From: Thermoplasmata archaeon
Lineage (GTDB): Archaea > Thermoplasmatota > Thermoplasmata > Thermoplasmatales > Thermoplasmataceae
NCBI GenBank assembly: GCA_021826795.1
Contig: JAKAYM010000112.1
Span: 1-5,919, forward strand
Direction of reading: 5' to 3'
Length of the DNA: 5,919 nucleotides
In this document: positions 1 through 5,222 of the stretch, piece by piece
Numbering within the stretch: the first letter of the stretch is position 1
Layout: each line of letters opens with the position of its first letter
Notes under the pieces: model-generated
Databases searched by the model: none
What the model was told of the DNA's origin: nothing
Seen by the model: only the letters and a program-made list of their open reading frames with translations
Program-made: the position numbers and the translations under genes

Positions 1-1
1 C

Positions 2-118
2 GTTGGATGGCACTGGGCCTTTTCAATTTTATCCATAGGACCATTACTGGGAATAATTTCCATGATAAGGCTCAGATACAAAAATGAATCTTTGTTAATG
101 TGTCATGGTAAAAAATAA
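2..118 (+). CDS. MFS permease, C-terminal end only (cut by the window's left edge)
   Basis: An open frame enters from the left edge (first complete codon at 2) and ends at TAA 116-118, giving 38 residues. It contains GWHWAFSILSIGPLLGII followed by the basic stretch SMIRLRYK and a polar tail. A Gly-Trp-x-Trp-Ala-Phe opening, a hydrophobic helix with Gly-Pro in the middle, and an Arg-rich cytoplasmic end are typical of the last membrane helix (TM12) of major facilitator superfamily permeases. The substrate cannot be read from this fragment. It does not look like the sugar-porter family of the permease at the right edge, because it lacks the PETKG-type C-terminal motif. Transcription heads towards the regulator, but 470 nt with possible termination signals separate them, so a shared operon is unlikely. 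The alternative, an antisense frame in 1-63, is weaker. Confidence 0.7.
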   Translation, partial: VGWHWAFSILSIGPLLGIISMIRLRYKNESLLMCHGKK

Positions 119-127
119 TCTTGATAA

Positions 128-151
128 TTTTATTGATTTTTGGATCAATAA
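128..151 (+). terminator. Probable 3' end of MFS transcript: T-runs plus perfect 8-bp inverted repeat
   Basis: Starting 9 nt after the permease stop, TTATTGAT (130-137) is mirrored exactly by ATCAATAA (144-151) across the 6-nt spacer TTTTGG. Two T-runs (128-131 and 137-141) lie inside the same stretch. Archaeal RNA polymerase terminates on T-rich non-template strand, so this is a plausible 3' end. The hairpin would protect or mark the transcript end. No T-run follows the second arm, so it is not a bacterial-style terminator. The dyad could instead be a protein-binding operator. Confidence 0.4.
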
Positions 152-252
152 GCTAGTGACATGATCGTGTACAATAATGGTCCTTATAGTTTTTCCCAAC
201 TTTAAATATTTGTAGAGATGATACATGCAGGTGATAAATCGATCTGGCAAAA

Positions 253-270
253 GTCCTGTTTGTTCAGGAT
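253..270 (+). repeat. Small hairpin (5-bp perfect stem plus G-T pair, 6-nt loop)
   Basis: TCCTG (254-258) and CAGGA (265-269) are exact inverted copies around the loop TTTGTT, and G253/T270 add a wobble pair in RNA. This is one of the few GC-containing stems in the AT-rich interval. It could be an RNA hairpin or an operator half-site pair. A stem of this size also occurs by chance, so the assignment is weak. Confidence 0.25.
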
Positions 271-357
271 ACGGTTTAATGTAACAATCGCTAATACACT
301 TGTCAACTATATTAATTCTATTTAAAGAGGCTTTCTATTGTTCCTTTGGAGGTTTTT

Positions 358-543
358 TTGCATCGTGAATTTCTAAAATTCCCATACAGGATATGTATTA
401 ACGAATGTAAACGGCTCGAGAAGGTACAATGACGGAATTACTATGGTATTCAACAGGAGACGCCATTTATAAAAACATAGAATATGATATATGAAGGAGA
501 TAATGTACTATCCGTATTAAGAGTAATTTTTAAATACAATTAA
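358..543 (+). pseudogene. Chain of overlapping mini-ORFs, possible gene remnant or leader peptides
   Basis: A strong GGAGG (348-352) sits 5 nt before TTG 358, which opens a 24-codon frame (HREFLKFPYRICINEC...) ending at TGA 430-432. The sequence ATGA at 429-432 starts a second frame (MTELLWYSTGD...) that ends at TGA 492-494. Two more starts lie here: ATG 491 (MKEIMYYPY, stop 518-520), preceded by no clear site, and ATG 484, whose frame reads IYEGDNVLSVLRVIFKYN to TAA 541-543. Changing frame near 490 would join the second and fourth frames into one plausible peptide, which is what a frameshifted small gene looks like. I recognise no family. Alternatives are translated leader peptides or chance frames in AT-rich DNA. 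Confidence 0.2.
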
Positions 544-553
544 AATATATAAA

Positions 554-563
554 TTATATAAAA
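554..563 (+). promoter_or_regulatory. TATA box for the HTH_10 regulator gene
   Basis: TTATATAAAA lies in an AT-rich tract and is centred about 31 nt before ATG 589. Archaeal transcription normally starts about 25 nt after the TATA centre, here near 583. That would give a nearly leaderless mRNA from ATG 589, or a leader of about 50 nt for ATG 634. Another TATA-like stretch, TTTAAATA (529-536), lies further upstream and would place the start near 558. The box is called by position and composition only. Confidence 0.45.
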
Positions 564-588
564 GGAGTGGTATATTTAAGTTTAGAGT

Positions 589-1392
589 ATGATTACTCTA
601 ATTTGTGAGGGTTATTATGAAGAGGAAATTAGAATGACAATAAAATTAATTGGAAATAACGGAAATTACAGGAAGGAAGATTATCTGGATACTGGAACAG
701 GTAATGGTAAGCACCTTAAATATGCTCAAATGTCTATTATCCATGAGGACTGGGGAACCTTAACAGCCAAATATAGCTCAAGCAAACTCTCAGTTAAAAT
801 CGTTGATTCAATTCCGGCATTTTCTACAGGCCATTTGAATGAAATCTGGGAGGTTAGCGGTGACTCCTTCGAGGATTTTAAGACTTTTATCCTGGACGTA
901 CAGAAACACAAAGCCATAATTAATCTTATGAAAATCAATATAAAGAGATTCCCAACCTCGCCAAAGTTTATAGCACATTATGAAGCTGCTGTAATGTTTA
1001 ATGGTAGTGTTTCATCTATTCTGGTTAACCATTCTACATTTTCCCGATCGTTGCACGTTACTGATGGACTTGAGAAATGGAGTTTTTTAATCCATGAATC
1101 TGAAATTTTATCTATAAAACAGGAACTTGATCAGTTGTTATCTAATGCTGTAATAAAAATTAGAGTGGAGGATATTCCAGATAAGATATATAGAGTTAGG
1201 ACGTTAACCGATTATGAACGCGATGTAATATTAACTGCCTACAGGTCCAAATATTTCCAGACACCACGGGGATCGAGCGCAGATTATGTAAGCAATCTAC
1301 TGGGTGTGGACAAATCAAGCTTTTCCCGCACTGTAAGACATGCGCTGGAAAAAATAGTTGAAAATTATATGGAAAGCAACAGGGAGAGATAA
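589..1392 (+). CDS. HTH_10 (bacterio-opsin activator-type) transcriptional regulator
   Basis: A 267-residue cytoplasmic DNA-binding protein. The C-terminus (about 205-258) reads LTDYERDVILTAYRSKYFQT, then PRG, LLGVDKSSFSR and VRHALEKIV. This is the archaeal HTH_10 pattern: a Leu-Thr-x-x-Glu/Gln helix, Tyr-Phe-x-x-Pro-Arg, then a recognition helix in Gly-x-x-Lys-Ser-Ser. Residues about 45-195 form the alpha/beta region seen N-terminal to this domain in archaeal relatives, presumably a ligand or partner sensor. It begins with a segment like IIHEDWG, the usual position of a conserved His and Trp. No membrane helix is seen. Start: ATG 589 fits a near-leaderless transcript from the TATA box at 554-563. 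ATG 634 (residue 16) has GAGG at 622-625, 8 nt upstream, and is a serious alternative. GGAG at 564-567 is too far from 589 to help. The gene is convergent with the catabolic operon. Its target is unknown; control of the operon, a permease or itself is possible but inferred. Confidence 0.88.
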   Translation: MITLICEGYYEEEIRMTIKLIGNNGNYRKEDYLDTGTGNGKHLKYAQMSIIHEDWGTLTAKYSSSKLSVKIVDSIPAFSTGHLNEIWEVSGDSFEDFKTFILDVQKHKAIINLMKINIKRFPTSPKFIAHYEAAVMFNGSVSSILVNHSTFSRSLHVTDGLEKWSFLIHESEILSIKQELDQLLSNAVIKIRVEDIPDKIYRVRTLTDYERDVILTAYRSKYFQTPRGSSADYVSNLLGVDKSSFSRTVRHALEKIVENYMESNRER

Positions 1393-1393
1393 T

Positions 1394-1409
1394 ATAAAAC
1401 AAAAAGAAT
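1394..1409 (-). terminator. Oligo-T terminator of the catabolic operon
   Basis: Read on the - strand, the stretch is TTCTTTTTGTTTTATA, 31 nt after the CoA-transferase stop. Two closely spaced T-runs without a strong hairpin are the usual archaeal intrinsic termination signal. It lies in the 48-nt convergent gap, so it also limits read-through into the antisense of the regulator gene. Confidence 0.4.
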
Positions 1410-1440
1410 TTATATATTAATCGCGCTTAAATTACATCCT

Positions 1441-2631
1441 TTATAAAATCCCCTTCTCTTTTAAAGTCTTTATTTTAGAGCTACTGTACCCAAGAAGGTT
1501 TCCATATACTGAATCGTTATCATATCCGACAGGCATACCGGGTCTTGTTACTCCGGTGTCAATTCCATTTATATGGATAGCACTGTTAAGCATCGGTATA
1601 ATTCCCAGAGATGGGTGATCAATATCCTTTATTATTCTCCTTTCCCTTACAATCTCATCGTTAATAGCATCGGCAGGGGATCTCAGGAAGGCTGCAGGTA
1701 CATCGTATTTTAGAAGTAAATTTACCGCCCGCTCTGAATCTAAACCGGAAATCCAGTCTTGAATTTCCCTGTTAAGCCTTTCCATGTTTTTTACGCGGAG
1801 CTCATTGGATGCCATTTCAGGATCATTTGCAAGGTTCATTTTATCCATAGCCTGGCATAGATTTGAAAATTGCCTGTCGTTGGAGGTTGCTATAAAAACA
1901 TATCCGTCCATAGCGTTATACAGGGCGTAGGGGGCGCTTATGGGATGATTATTTCCCATTCTATGGTTGAATGGAGAATCCTTTCCACCGGAAAGTACGC
2001 CTGCCATCGTTTCTATCATGGAATAGGTAGCAACATCATACATAGCCGTGTCTATTCTTGCACCGGTTCCTGTATCCTTTTTCCTGTAAAGGGCAGCCAG
2101 TATGGGTATTGTCGCAAAGACCCCTGTGAGTGCATCTATAATTGCAATTCCTGTCTTCATTGGCTGATCCGGTGTTCCTGTTACCCAGTAGAAACCGGTC
2201 ATTGCCTGGATGATGTAATCATATGCAGGCCTGTCACTGTAAATTCCTTTCTGCCCGAATCCGGAACTACTTGAGTATATAATATCCTTATTATATGACC
2301 TGAGAATGTCATAACCTAACCCGAGCCTTTCCATGGTTCCTGCGGAATAATTTTCCACAACCACATCACTTTTCTTCACAAGTTCAAGGAAAATATTCTT
2401 TCCCTCCTCAGATTTCAGGTTAAGCGTCACAAATTTCTTGTTGGCATTTATCTGCGTAAAATTCATGGAAATGCCATCTATAACCGGGAGAAAATTTCTT
2501 GCAGACCCCCAGGGTGGTTCTATTTTTATAACCTCTGCCCCTAATTCGCCCAGCAATCTTCCCGTTAACGGTCCGCTAAATGCATATGTTAAATCCAAAA
2601 CTCTTATTCCCAGTAAAATTCTGTTATCCAT
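1441..2631 (-). CDS. Class III CoA-transferase (CaiB/BaiF, formyl-CoA transferase family)
   Basis: A 396-residue soluble enzyme that moves coenzyme A from an acyl-CoA donor to a free carboxylate. The N-terminus has LGIRVLDLTYAFSGP, the Rossmann-like opening of the family, then LLGELGAEVIKIEPP (26-40), NANKKFVTLNLKSEEG (62-77), DVVVENYSAGTMERLGLGY (89-107) and RPAYDYIIQAMTGFYWVTG (134-152). The catalytic aspartate, which carries the acyl anhydride and CoA thioester intermediates, is Asp166 in IAIIDALTGVFA. It is followed by the family's Thr-Gly-x-Gly segment (187-190). Length is normal for the family (about 380-430). The second domain (about 230-340, SAPYALYNAMDGYVFIA) is also recognisable. 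The acyl donor and acceptor cannot be deduced; members act on formate/oxalate, carnitine, bile acids, succinate, mesaconate and others. It starts 1 nt after the GH88 stop, with GGAG (2647-2644) 12 nt before the ATG, so it is almost certainly co-transcribed and probably translationally coupled. Confidence 0.93.
   Translation of the reverse strand: MDNRILLGIRVLDLTYAFSGPLTGRLLGELGAEVIKIEPPWGSARNFLPVIDGISMNFTQINANKKFVTLNLKSEEGKNIFLELVKKSDVVVENYSAGTMERLGLGYDILRSYNKDIIYSSSSGFGQKGIYSDRPAYDYIIQAMTGFYWVTGTPDQPMKTGIAIIDALTGVFATIPILAALYRKKDTGTGARIDTAMYDVATYSMIETMAGVLSGGKDSPFNHRMGNNHPISAPYALYNAMDGYVFIATSNDRQFSNLCQAMDKMNLANDPEMASNELRVKNMERLNREIQDWISGLDSERAVNLLLKYDVPAAFLRSPADAINDEIVRERRIIKDIDHPSLGIIPMLNSAIHINGIDTGVTRPGMPVGYDNDSVYGNLLGYSSSKIKTLKEKGIL
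1451..1477 (+). terminator. Pyrimidine/T-rich stretch, possible terminator of the regulator gene
   Basis: The 48-nt gap after the regulator stop has no T-run of five or more on the + strand. The first T-rich pyrimidine tract (CCTTCTCTTTT, then TCTTTATTTTA) falls within the 3' end of the oppositely oriented CoA-transferase gene. If it terminates the regulator transcript, the two convergent mRNAs overlap at their 3' ends. Weak call from composition alone. Confidence 0.2.
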
Positions 2632-2632
2632 A

Positions 2633-3727
2633 TTAATTCAACACTCCTAATATTTTTATTAATGCTTCCGATAGAAAATAATCACCAAATATAATTTCCG
2701 AATCGGTTCCGGTGTCATTTCTATATCTCGAATGCATAAGCCCACCACGAAAGCCTTCCATAGAAACTGAAGATTTGATTATTTTCCTGGCCGAATCCAA
2801 AAATATTCTATCCCCTGTACTTTTATAGATATCCAGAAAGCCACATGCTGCAATTGCTCCGGCTGATGTATCAATACTTTCCTGATTGGTTGTATCAAAA
2901 TCGTAAATTGCTATGCCGTTCTCAGGCATATGTTTTATATAATAAACTGCCATCCTTCCGGCTATGTCCCTGAATATGCTAATGCCGGTTTCCTGAAACA
3001 TTTTGATAAAACCATAAATACCCCAGGCCTGTCCCCTTGCCCATGTGCTGTTATCCGATTTTCCCTGATGCGTGTGCCGGTTAAAGCTGCCGGTTTCCTT
3101 AACGAGGTTTGCTGCCTGCCACGAACTATAGTTGTCTTTTATAAGAATGTCCCGTACTTTCATTGAATGGGAATATGCACAAAAGAAAAATCGTTTATCT
3201 AATGTTGCCTTCCATGCCCATAGCAGCAGGGGAATAGAGCCTGTCATTGTATCTATTATAAATTCTGTTTCAGGGTCTGTATCCTCAAATTTAAGATTAA
3301 AATAGGCTGTAGAATCAGTACCAATCGGAATTGCACATATGTTATAATTAAAGGTACCCATGAGCCTGTATGCCTGGGAAATTGAAAATAATTTTAGCCT
3401 TGCGTTCCCGGTTATTTCATAGGCCCTTGCAGCAGAATAATATACCCTGAATCCAATATCATGTGTTAATGGAACCGGCATTTTCATCAGGGTTGATAGG
3501 GACCTGTTTGCCATTTTAAGCATTTTATTATCTGTAAAGTAAGAATACAGATTGAGCAAAATTCCCGGGTAAAATCCCTCCATCCAGCTATTTCCATGTG
3601 ACAGAATCCAGTTTCCATTATCCCCGGTGTAAACCGGAAACGTGCCATCAATCAGATAATGATCTATATTAGTGAAATATTCCTGCATTAGATTAAGGGC
3701 ATTCTTGTATATTTCCAGTTCATCCAT
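2633..3727 (-). CDS. GH88-family unsaturated glucuronyl hydrolase
   Basis: A 364-residue enzyme without signal peptide, so cytoplasmic. GH88 enzymes hydrate the C4-C5 double bond of the unsaturated uronic acid that polysaccharide lyases leave at chain ends, which releases it from the oligosaccharide. The alpha6/alpha6-barrel motifs are in family order: SWMEGFYPG (47-55), THDIGF (88-93) with the first catalytic Asp90, IIDTM (157-161) with the second acid Asp159, THQG (219-222), STWARGQAWGIYGF (227-240), IYDFDTT (274-280), TSAGAIAACGFLDIY (287-301) and GDYFLSEAL (348-356). RGQAW favours GH88 over GH105, which usually has RGNGW. Oddities: the position of a substrate-binding His in the Bacillus enzyme (His193, from memory) is Trp203 here, and the usual Met-Asn after IDxM is Thr-Gly. 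The substrate is therefore uncertain. The ATG lies inside the ALDH stop region (8-nt overlap), and only a weak GAG precedes it, which points to translational coupling. Confidence 0.9.
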   Translation of the reverse strand: MDELEIYKNALNLMQEYFTNIDHYLIDGTFPVYTGDNGNWILSHGNSWMEGFYPGILLNLYSYFTDNKMLKMANRSLSTLMKMPVPLTHDIGFRVYYSAARAYEITGNARLKLFSISQAYRLMGTFNYNICAIPIGTDSTAYFNLKFEDTDPETEFIIDTMTGSIPLLLWAWKATLDKRFFFCAYSHSMKVRDILIKDNYSSWQAANLVKETGSFNRHTHQGKSDNSTWARGQAWGIYGFIKMFQETGISIFRDIAGRMAVYYIKHMPENGIAIYDFDTTNQESIDTSAGAIAACGFLDIYKSTGDRIFLDSARKIIKSSVSMEGFRGGLMHSRYRNDTGTDSEIIFGDYFLSEALIKILGVLN

Positions 3728-5183
3728 GATAGAATCGCTCTGCCCTAAATGTTACTTCTTTCAGCTGGCTGTATGCTTCCAGTGCATGAATTGAATAATC
3801 TTTGCCTATACCGCTTCCCTTATAACCACCGAATGGAAATCCCATCACATGGGCATAATACTCATTAATCCATACCATGCCCGCCTGCATTGATCTTGCA
3901 GCATGGAACGCAGTGGATATATTAGATGTCCATATGGCCGATGCGAGCCCATATTCAGTGTTGTTAGCTTTCTTTACGGCGTCTTCCAGTGTCTTGAATT
4001 TTTCTACTATTCCAACCGGCCCGAATATCTCCTCCTGGTATGGCCTGGAATCCTCATCTATATTTTCTATCAGTGCCGGCCTATAAAATGTTGCTCCATC
4101 GGCTTTGCCCTCCTGAATGATTCCTCCACCGGTCATATTTGCACCGTCTTTCCTGGCAAGTTCCACATAACTGTCTATGCGGTCAAGCTGTTTTTTTGAA
4201 ATAACCGGACCCACAGTTGTCCCTGAAACCAGGGGATTGCCCACTTTCTGGTTCTCTATTTCTTTTCTCATTATTTTCATAAATCTATCATAAATATCCT
4301 CCTGAACAAGAATGCGGGAACCAGCACAGCAATCCTGGCCTGCATTCTTTAGCATTCCAAGTTTTACCCCCTCTACTGCTTTTCTTATATCAGCATCAGA
4401 AAATATAACCTGTGGGGACTTCCCGCCCAGTTCAAGTTCTACACGACCTATTCTGTCAGCTGATGCCTCGATAATTTTCCTGCCAACATAAGTTGAACCG
4501 GTGAATGCTATGAGATTTACATCCCTATTATGTATCAAGGCATCACCGGCTGTACTTCCAAAGCCCGGAACTGTATTAATTATACCATCAGGCACGCCAG
4601 CCATGGCAATAAGCCTTGAAAGGTATAGACTGCTAAGTGGGGCATCTTCCGGTGGCTTGAGTACAACACTGTTGCCCATGGCAAGTGCCGGCGCAACTTT
4701 AAGTGTTGCCAGTGGTAGCGGATAATTCCATGGCACTATGGCACCAACAACGCCCACAGGTTCTCTAATGGTCAATGCTATTTTGTTTTCTTCAGGAGTG
4801 TAGGTTTCGCCAAGGAATTTATCTATAGACCCTGCATAATACTCAAATAGATCAGCGGAAAGGTTGACCTCCGCCCTGGCATCATCGAGAAATTTACCTA
4901 CATCTCTCGCCTCAATCATGGCAAGATCTTCCCTGTTATTCCTGATTAATTCGCTTATTTTATACAATGTTCGTATTCTAAAATTATTGTTGGTTTTCCA
5001 GGTAGTCCGGTTAAATGAATCCCTTGCAGATTCAACTGCCATATCAATATCAGCCTTTGTGCCCGAGCTTTCCTTTGATAGAAGGTTTCCTGTTGCAGGT
5101 TCACGGTCATCAAATGTTTCAGCTGCGTCCAGCCATTGCCCATTTATTAACATTTTACTCAGTATATTAATGTCTTTCTCCAA
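3720..5183 (-). CDS. NAD(P)+-dependent aldehyde dehydrogenase (ALDH superfamily)
   Basis: A 487-residue cytoplasmic enzyme that oxidises an aldehyde to its acid. All core residues are present: PWNYPL with oxyanion Asn153; LKPPED with Lys176 and Glu179; FTGSTYVG (227-234); ELGGKSP with general base Glu251; GQDCCAGSR with nucleophile Cys285; EEIFGPV with Glu385; and the C-terminal FPFGGYKGSGIG (449-460). Glu179 after the KPP suggests NAD+ preference, by analogy with the ribose-binding Glu of NAD-linked members. Length is typical. The substrate is not resolved; glyceraldehyde, lactaldehyde, betaine aldehyde and ketoacid semialdehyde enzymes look alike at this level. The start is TTG 5183, 4 nt after GGAGATGAT (5196-5188). 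An in-frame TGA lies immediately upstream, so no longer start exists. ATG 5153 (residue 11, MLINGQW) is the alternative, with poor ribosome-binding context. It follows the MFS gene by 36 nt and overlaps the GH88 gene by 8 nt. Confidence 0.95.
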   Translation of the reverse strand: MEKDINILSKMLINGQWLDAAETFDDREPATGNLLSKESSGTKADIDMAVESARDSFNRTTWKTNNNFRIRTLYKISELIRNNREDLAMIEARDVGKFLDDARAEVNLSADLFEYYAGSIDKFLGETYTPEENKIALTIREPVGVVGAIVPWNYPLPLATLKVAPALAMGNSVVLKPPEDAPLSSLYLSRLIAMAGVPDGIINTVPGFGSTAGDALIHNRDVNLIAFTGSTYVGRKIIEASADRIGRVELELGGKSPQVIFSDADIRKAVEGVKLGMLKNAGQDCCAGSRILVQEDIYDRFMKIMRKEIENQKVGNPLVSGTTVGPVISKKQLDRIDSYVELARKDGANMTGGGIIQEGKADGATFYRPALIENIDEDSRPYQEEIFGPVGIVEKFKTLEDAVKKANNTEYGLASAIWTSNISTAFHAARSMQAGMVWINEYYAHVMGFPFGGYKGSGIGKDYSIHALEAYSQLKEVTFRAERFYHG

Positions 5184-5187
5184 TCAT

Positions 5188-5196
5188 ATCATCTCC
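5188..5196 (-). promoter_or_regulatory. Shine-Dalgarno site that decides the TTG start of ALDH
   Basis: GGAGATGAT differs by one base from GGAGGTGAT, the perfect complement of the archaeal 16S rRNA 3' end. It is placed 4 nt before TTG 5183 (9 nt from GGAG). This supports TTG over ATG 5153. An ATG at 5187 is nearer but opens only six codons (MIGERH, then stop) in another frame. The site is usable only in transcripts beginning upstream, such as read-through from the permease gene. Confidence 0.5.
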
Positions 5197-5203
5197 AAAA
5201 ATA

Positions 5204-5212
5204 TTATATAAA
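5204..5212 (-). promoter_or_regulatory. TATA-like box before ALDH (possible internal operon promoter)
   Basis: On the - strand TTTATATAA is centred about 25 nt before TTG 5183. It would place a transcription start at or within a few bases of the start codon, giving a leaderless ALDH-GH88-CoA-transferase mRNA. It is embedded in AT-rich sequence and overlaps the T-run following the permease stop, so its composition alone could be misleading. Confidence 0.35.
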
Positions 5213-5222
5213 AAAATTATTA
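5210..5222 (-). terminator. Tandem stop and T7 run after the MFS gene
   Basis: The permease ends with TAA (5222-5220), followed in frame by a second TAA (5219-5217) and then seven T residues (5216-5210). An oligo-T run directly after a stop is a typical archaeal termination signal. It would partly separate the permease transcript from the three enzyme genes. Partial read-through is equally possible, since the next gene has its own Shine-Dalgarno site. Confidence 0.35.

Larger units (their letters stand above)
119..588. other. Long non-coding interval between MFS permease and regulator
   Basis: No convincing full-length gene is seen on either strand. The interval holds the inverted repeat at 130-151, a small hairpin at 253-270, TATA-like stretches at 201-210 (TTTAAATATT) and 320-326 (TATTTAA), a strong GGAGG at 348-352, a chain of mini-ORFs between 358 and 543, and the regulator's promoter near 554-563. 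A 35-codon frame at 218-325 (begins MIHAGDKSIW) is open, but it has no Shine-Dalgarno and its ATG lies too close to the 201-210 box, so I do not call it a gene. The rest is AT-rich sequence without recognisable content. Four genes at the other end of the window have gaps of 36 nt or less, which makes this space stand out. Confidence 0.6.

Noticed and set aside
1..63. Minus-strand frame from ATG at 63 (MEIIPSNGPMDKIEKAQ...) running off the left edge, which could be the N-terminus of a divergent gene.
   Set aside because: It has no Shine-Dalgarno or well-placed TATA box. The opposite strand in the same bases encodes a clear MFS TM12 pattern ending in a stop at 118, so this is probably its shadow.
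159..170. Near-palindrome ACATGATCGTGT, a possible operator.
   Set aside because: One arm pair is mismatched, it is not placed at any called promoter, and palindromes of this size around GATC occur by chance.
38..183. 9-bp inverted copies GGACCATTA (38-46) and TAATGGTCC (175-183).
   Set aside because: One arm lies inside the permease coding sequence and the arms are about 130 nt apart. There is no other sign of a mobile element or paired sites, so chance is the simplest explanation.
1870..2274. A 134-codon + strand frame inside the CoA-transferase gene.
   Set aside because: It is antisense to a well-supported enzyme gene, has many Cys and no family resemblance or start signals.
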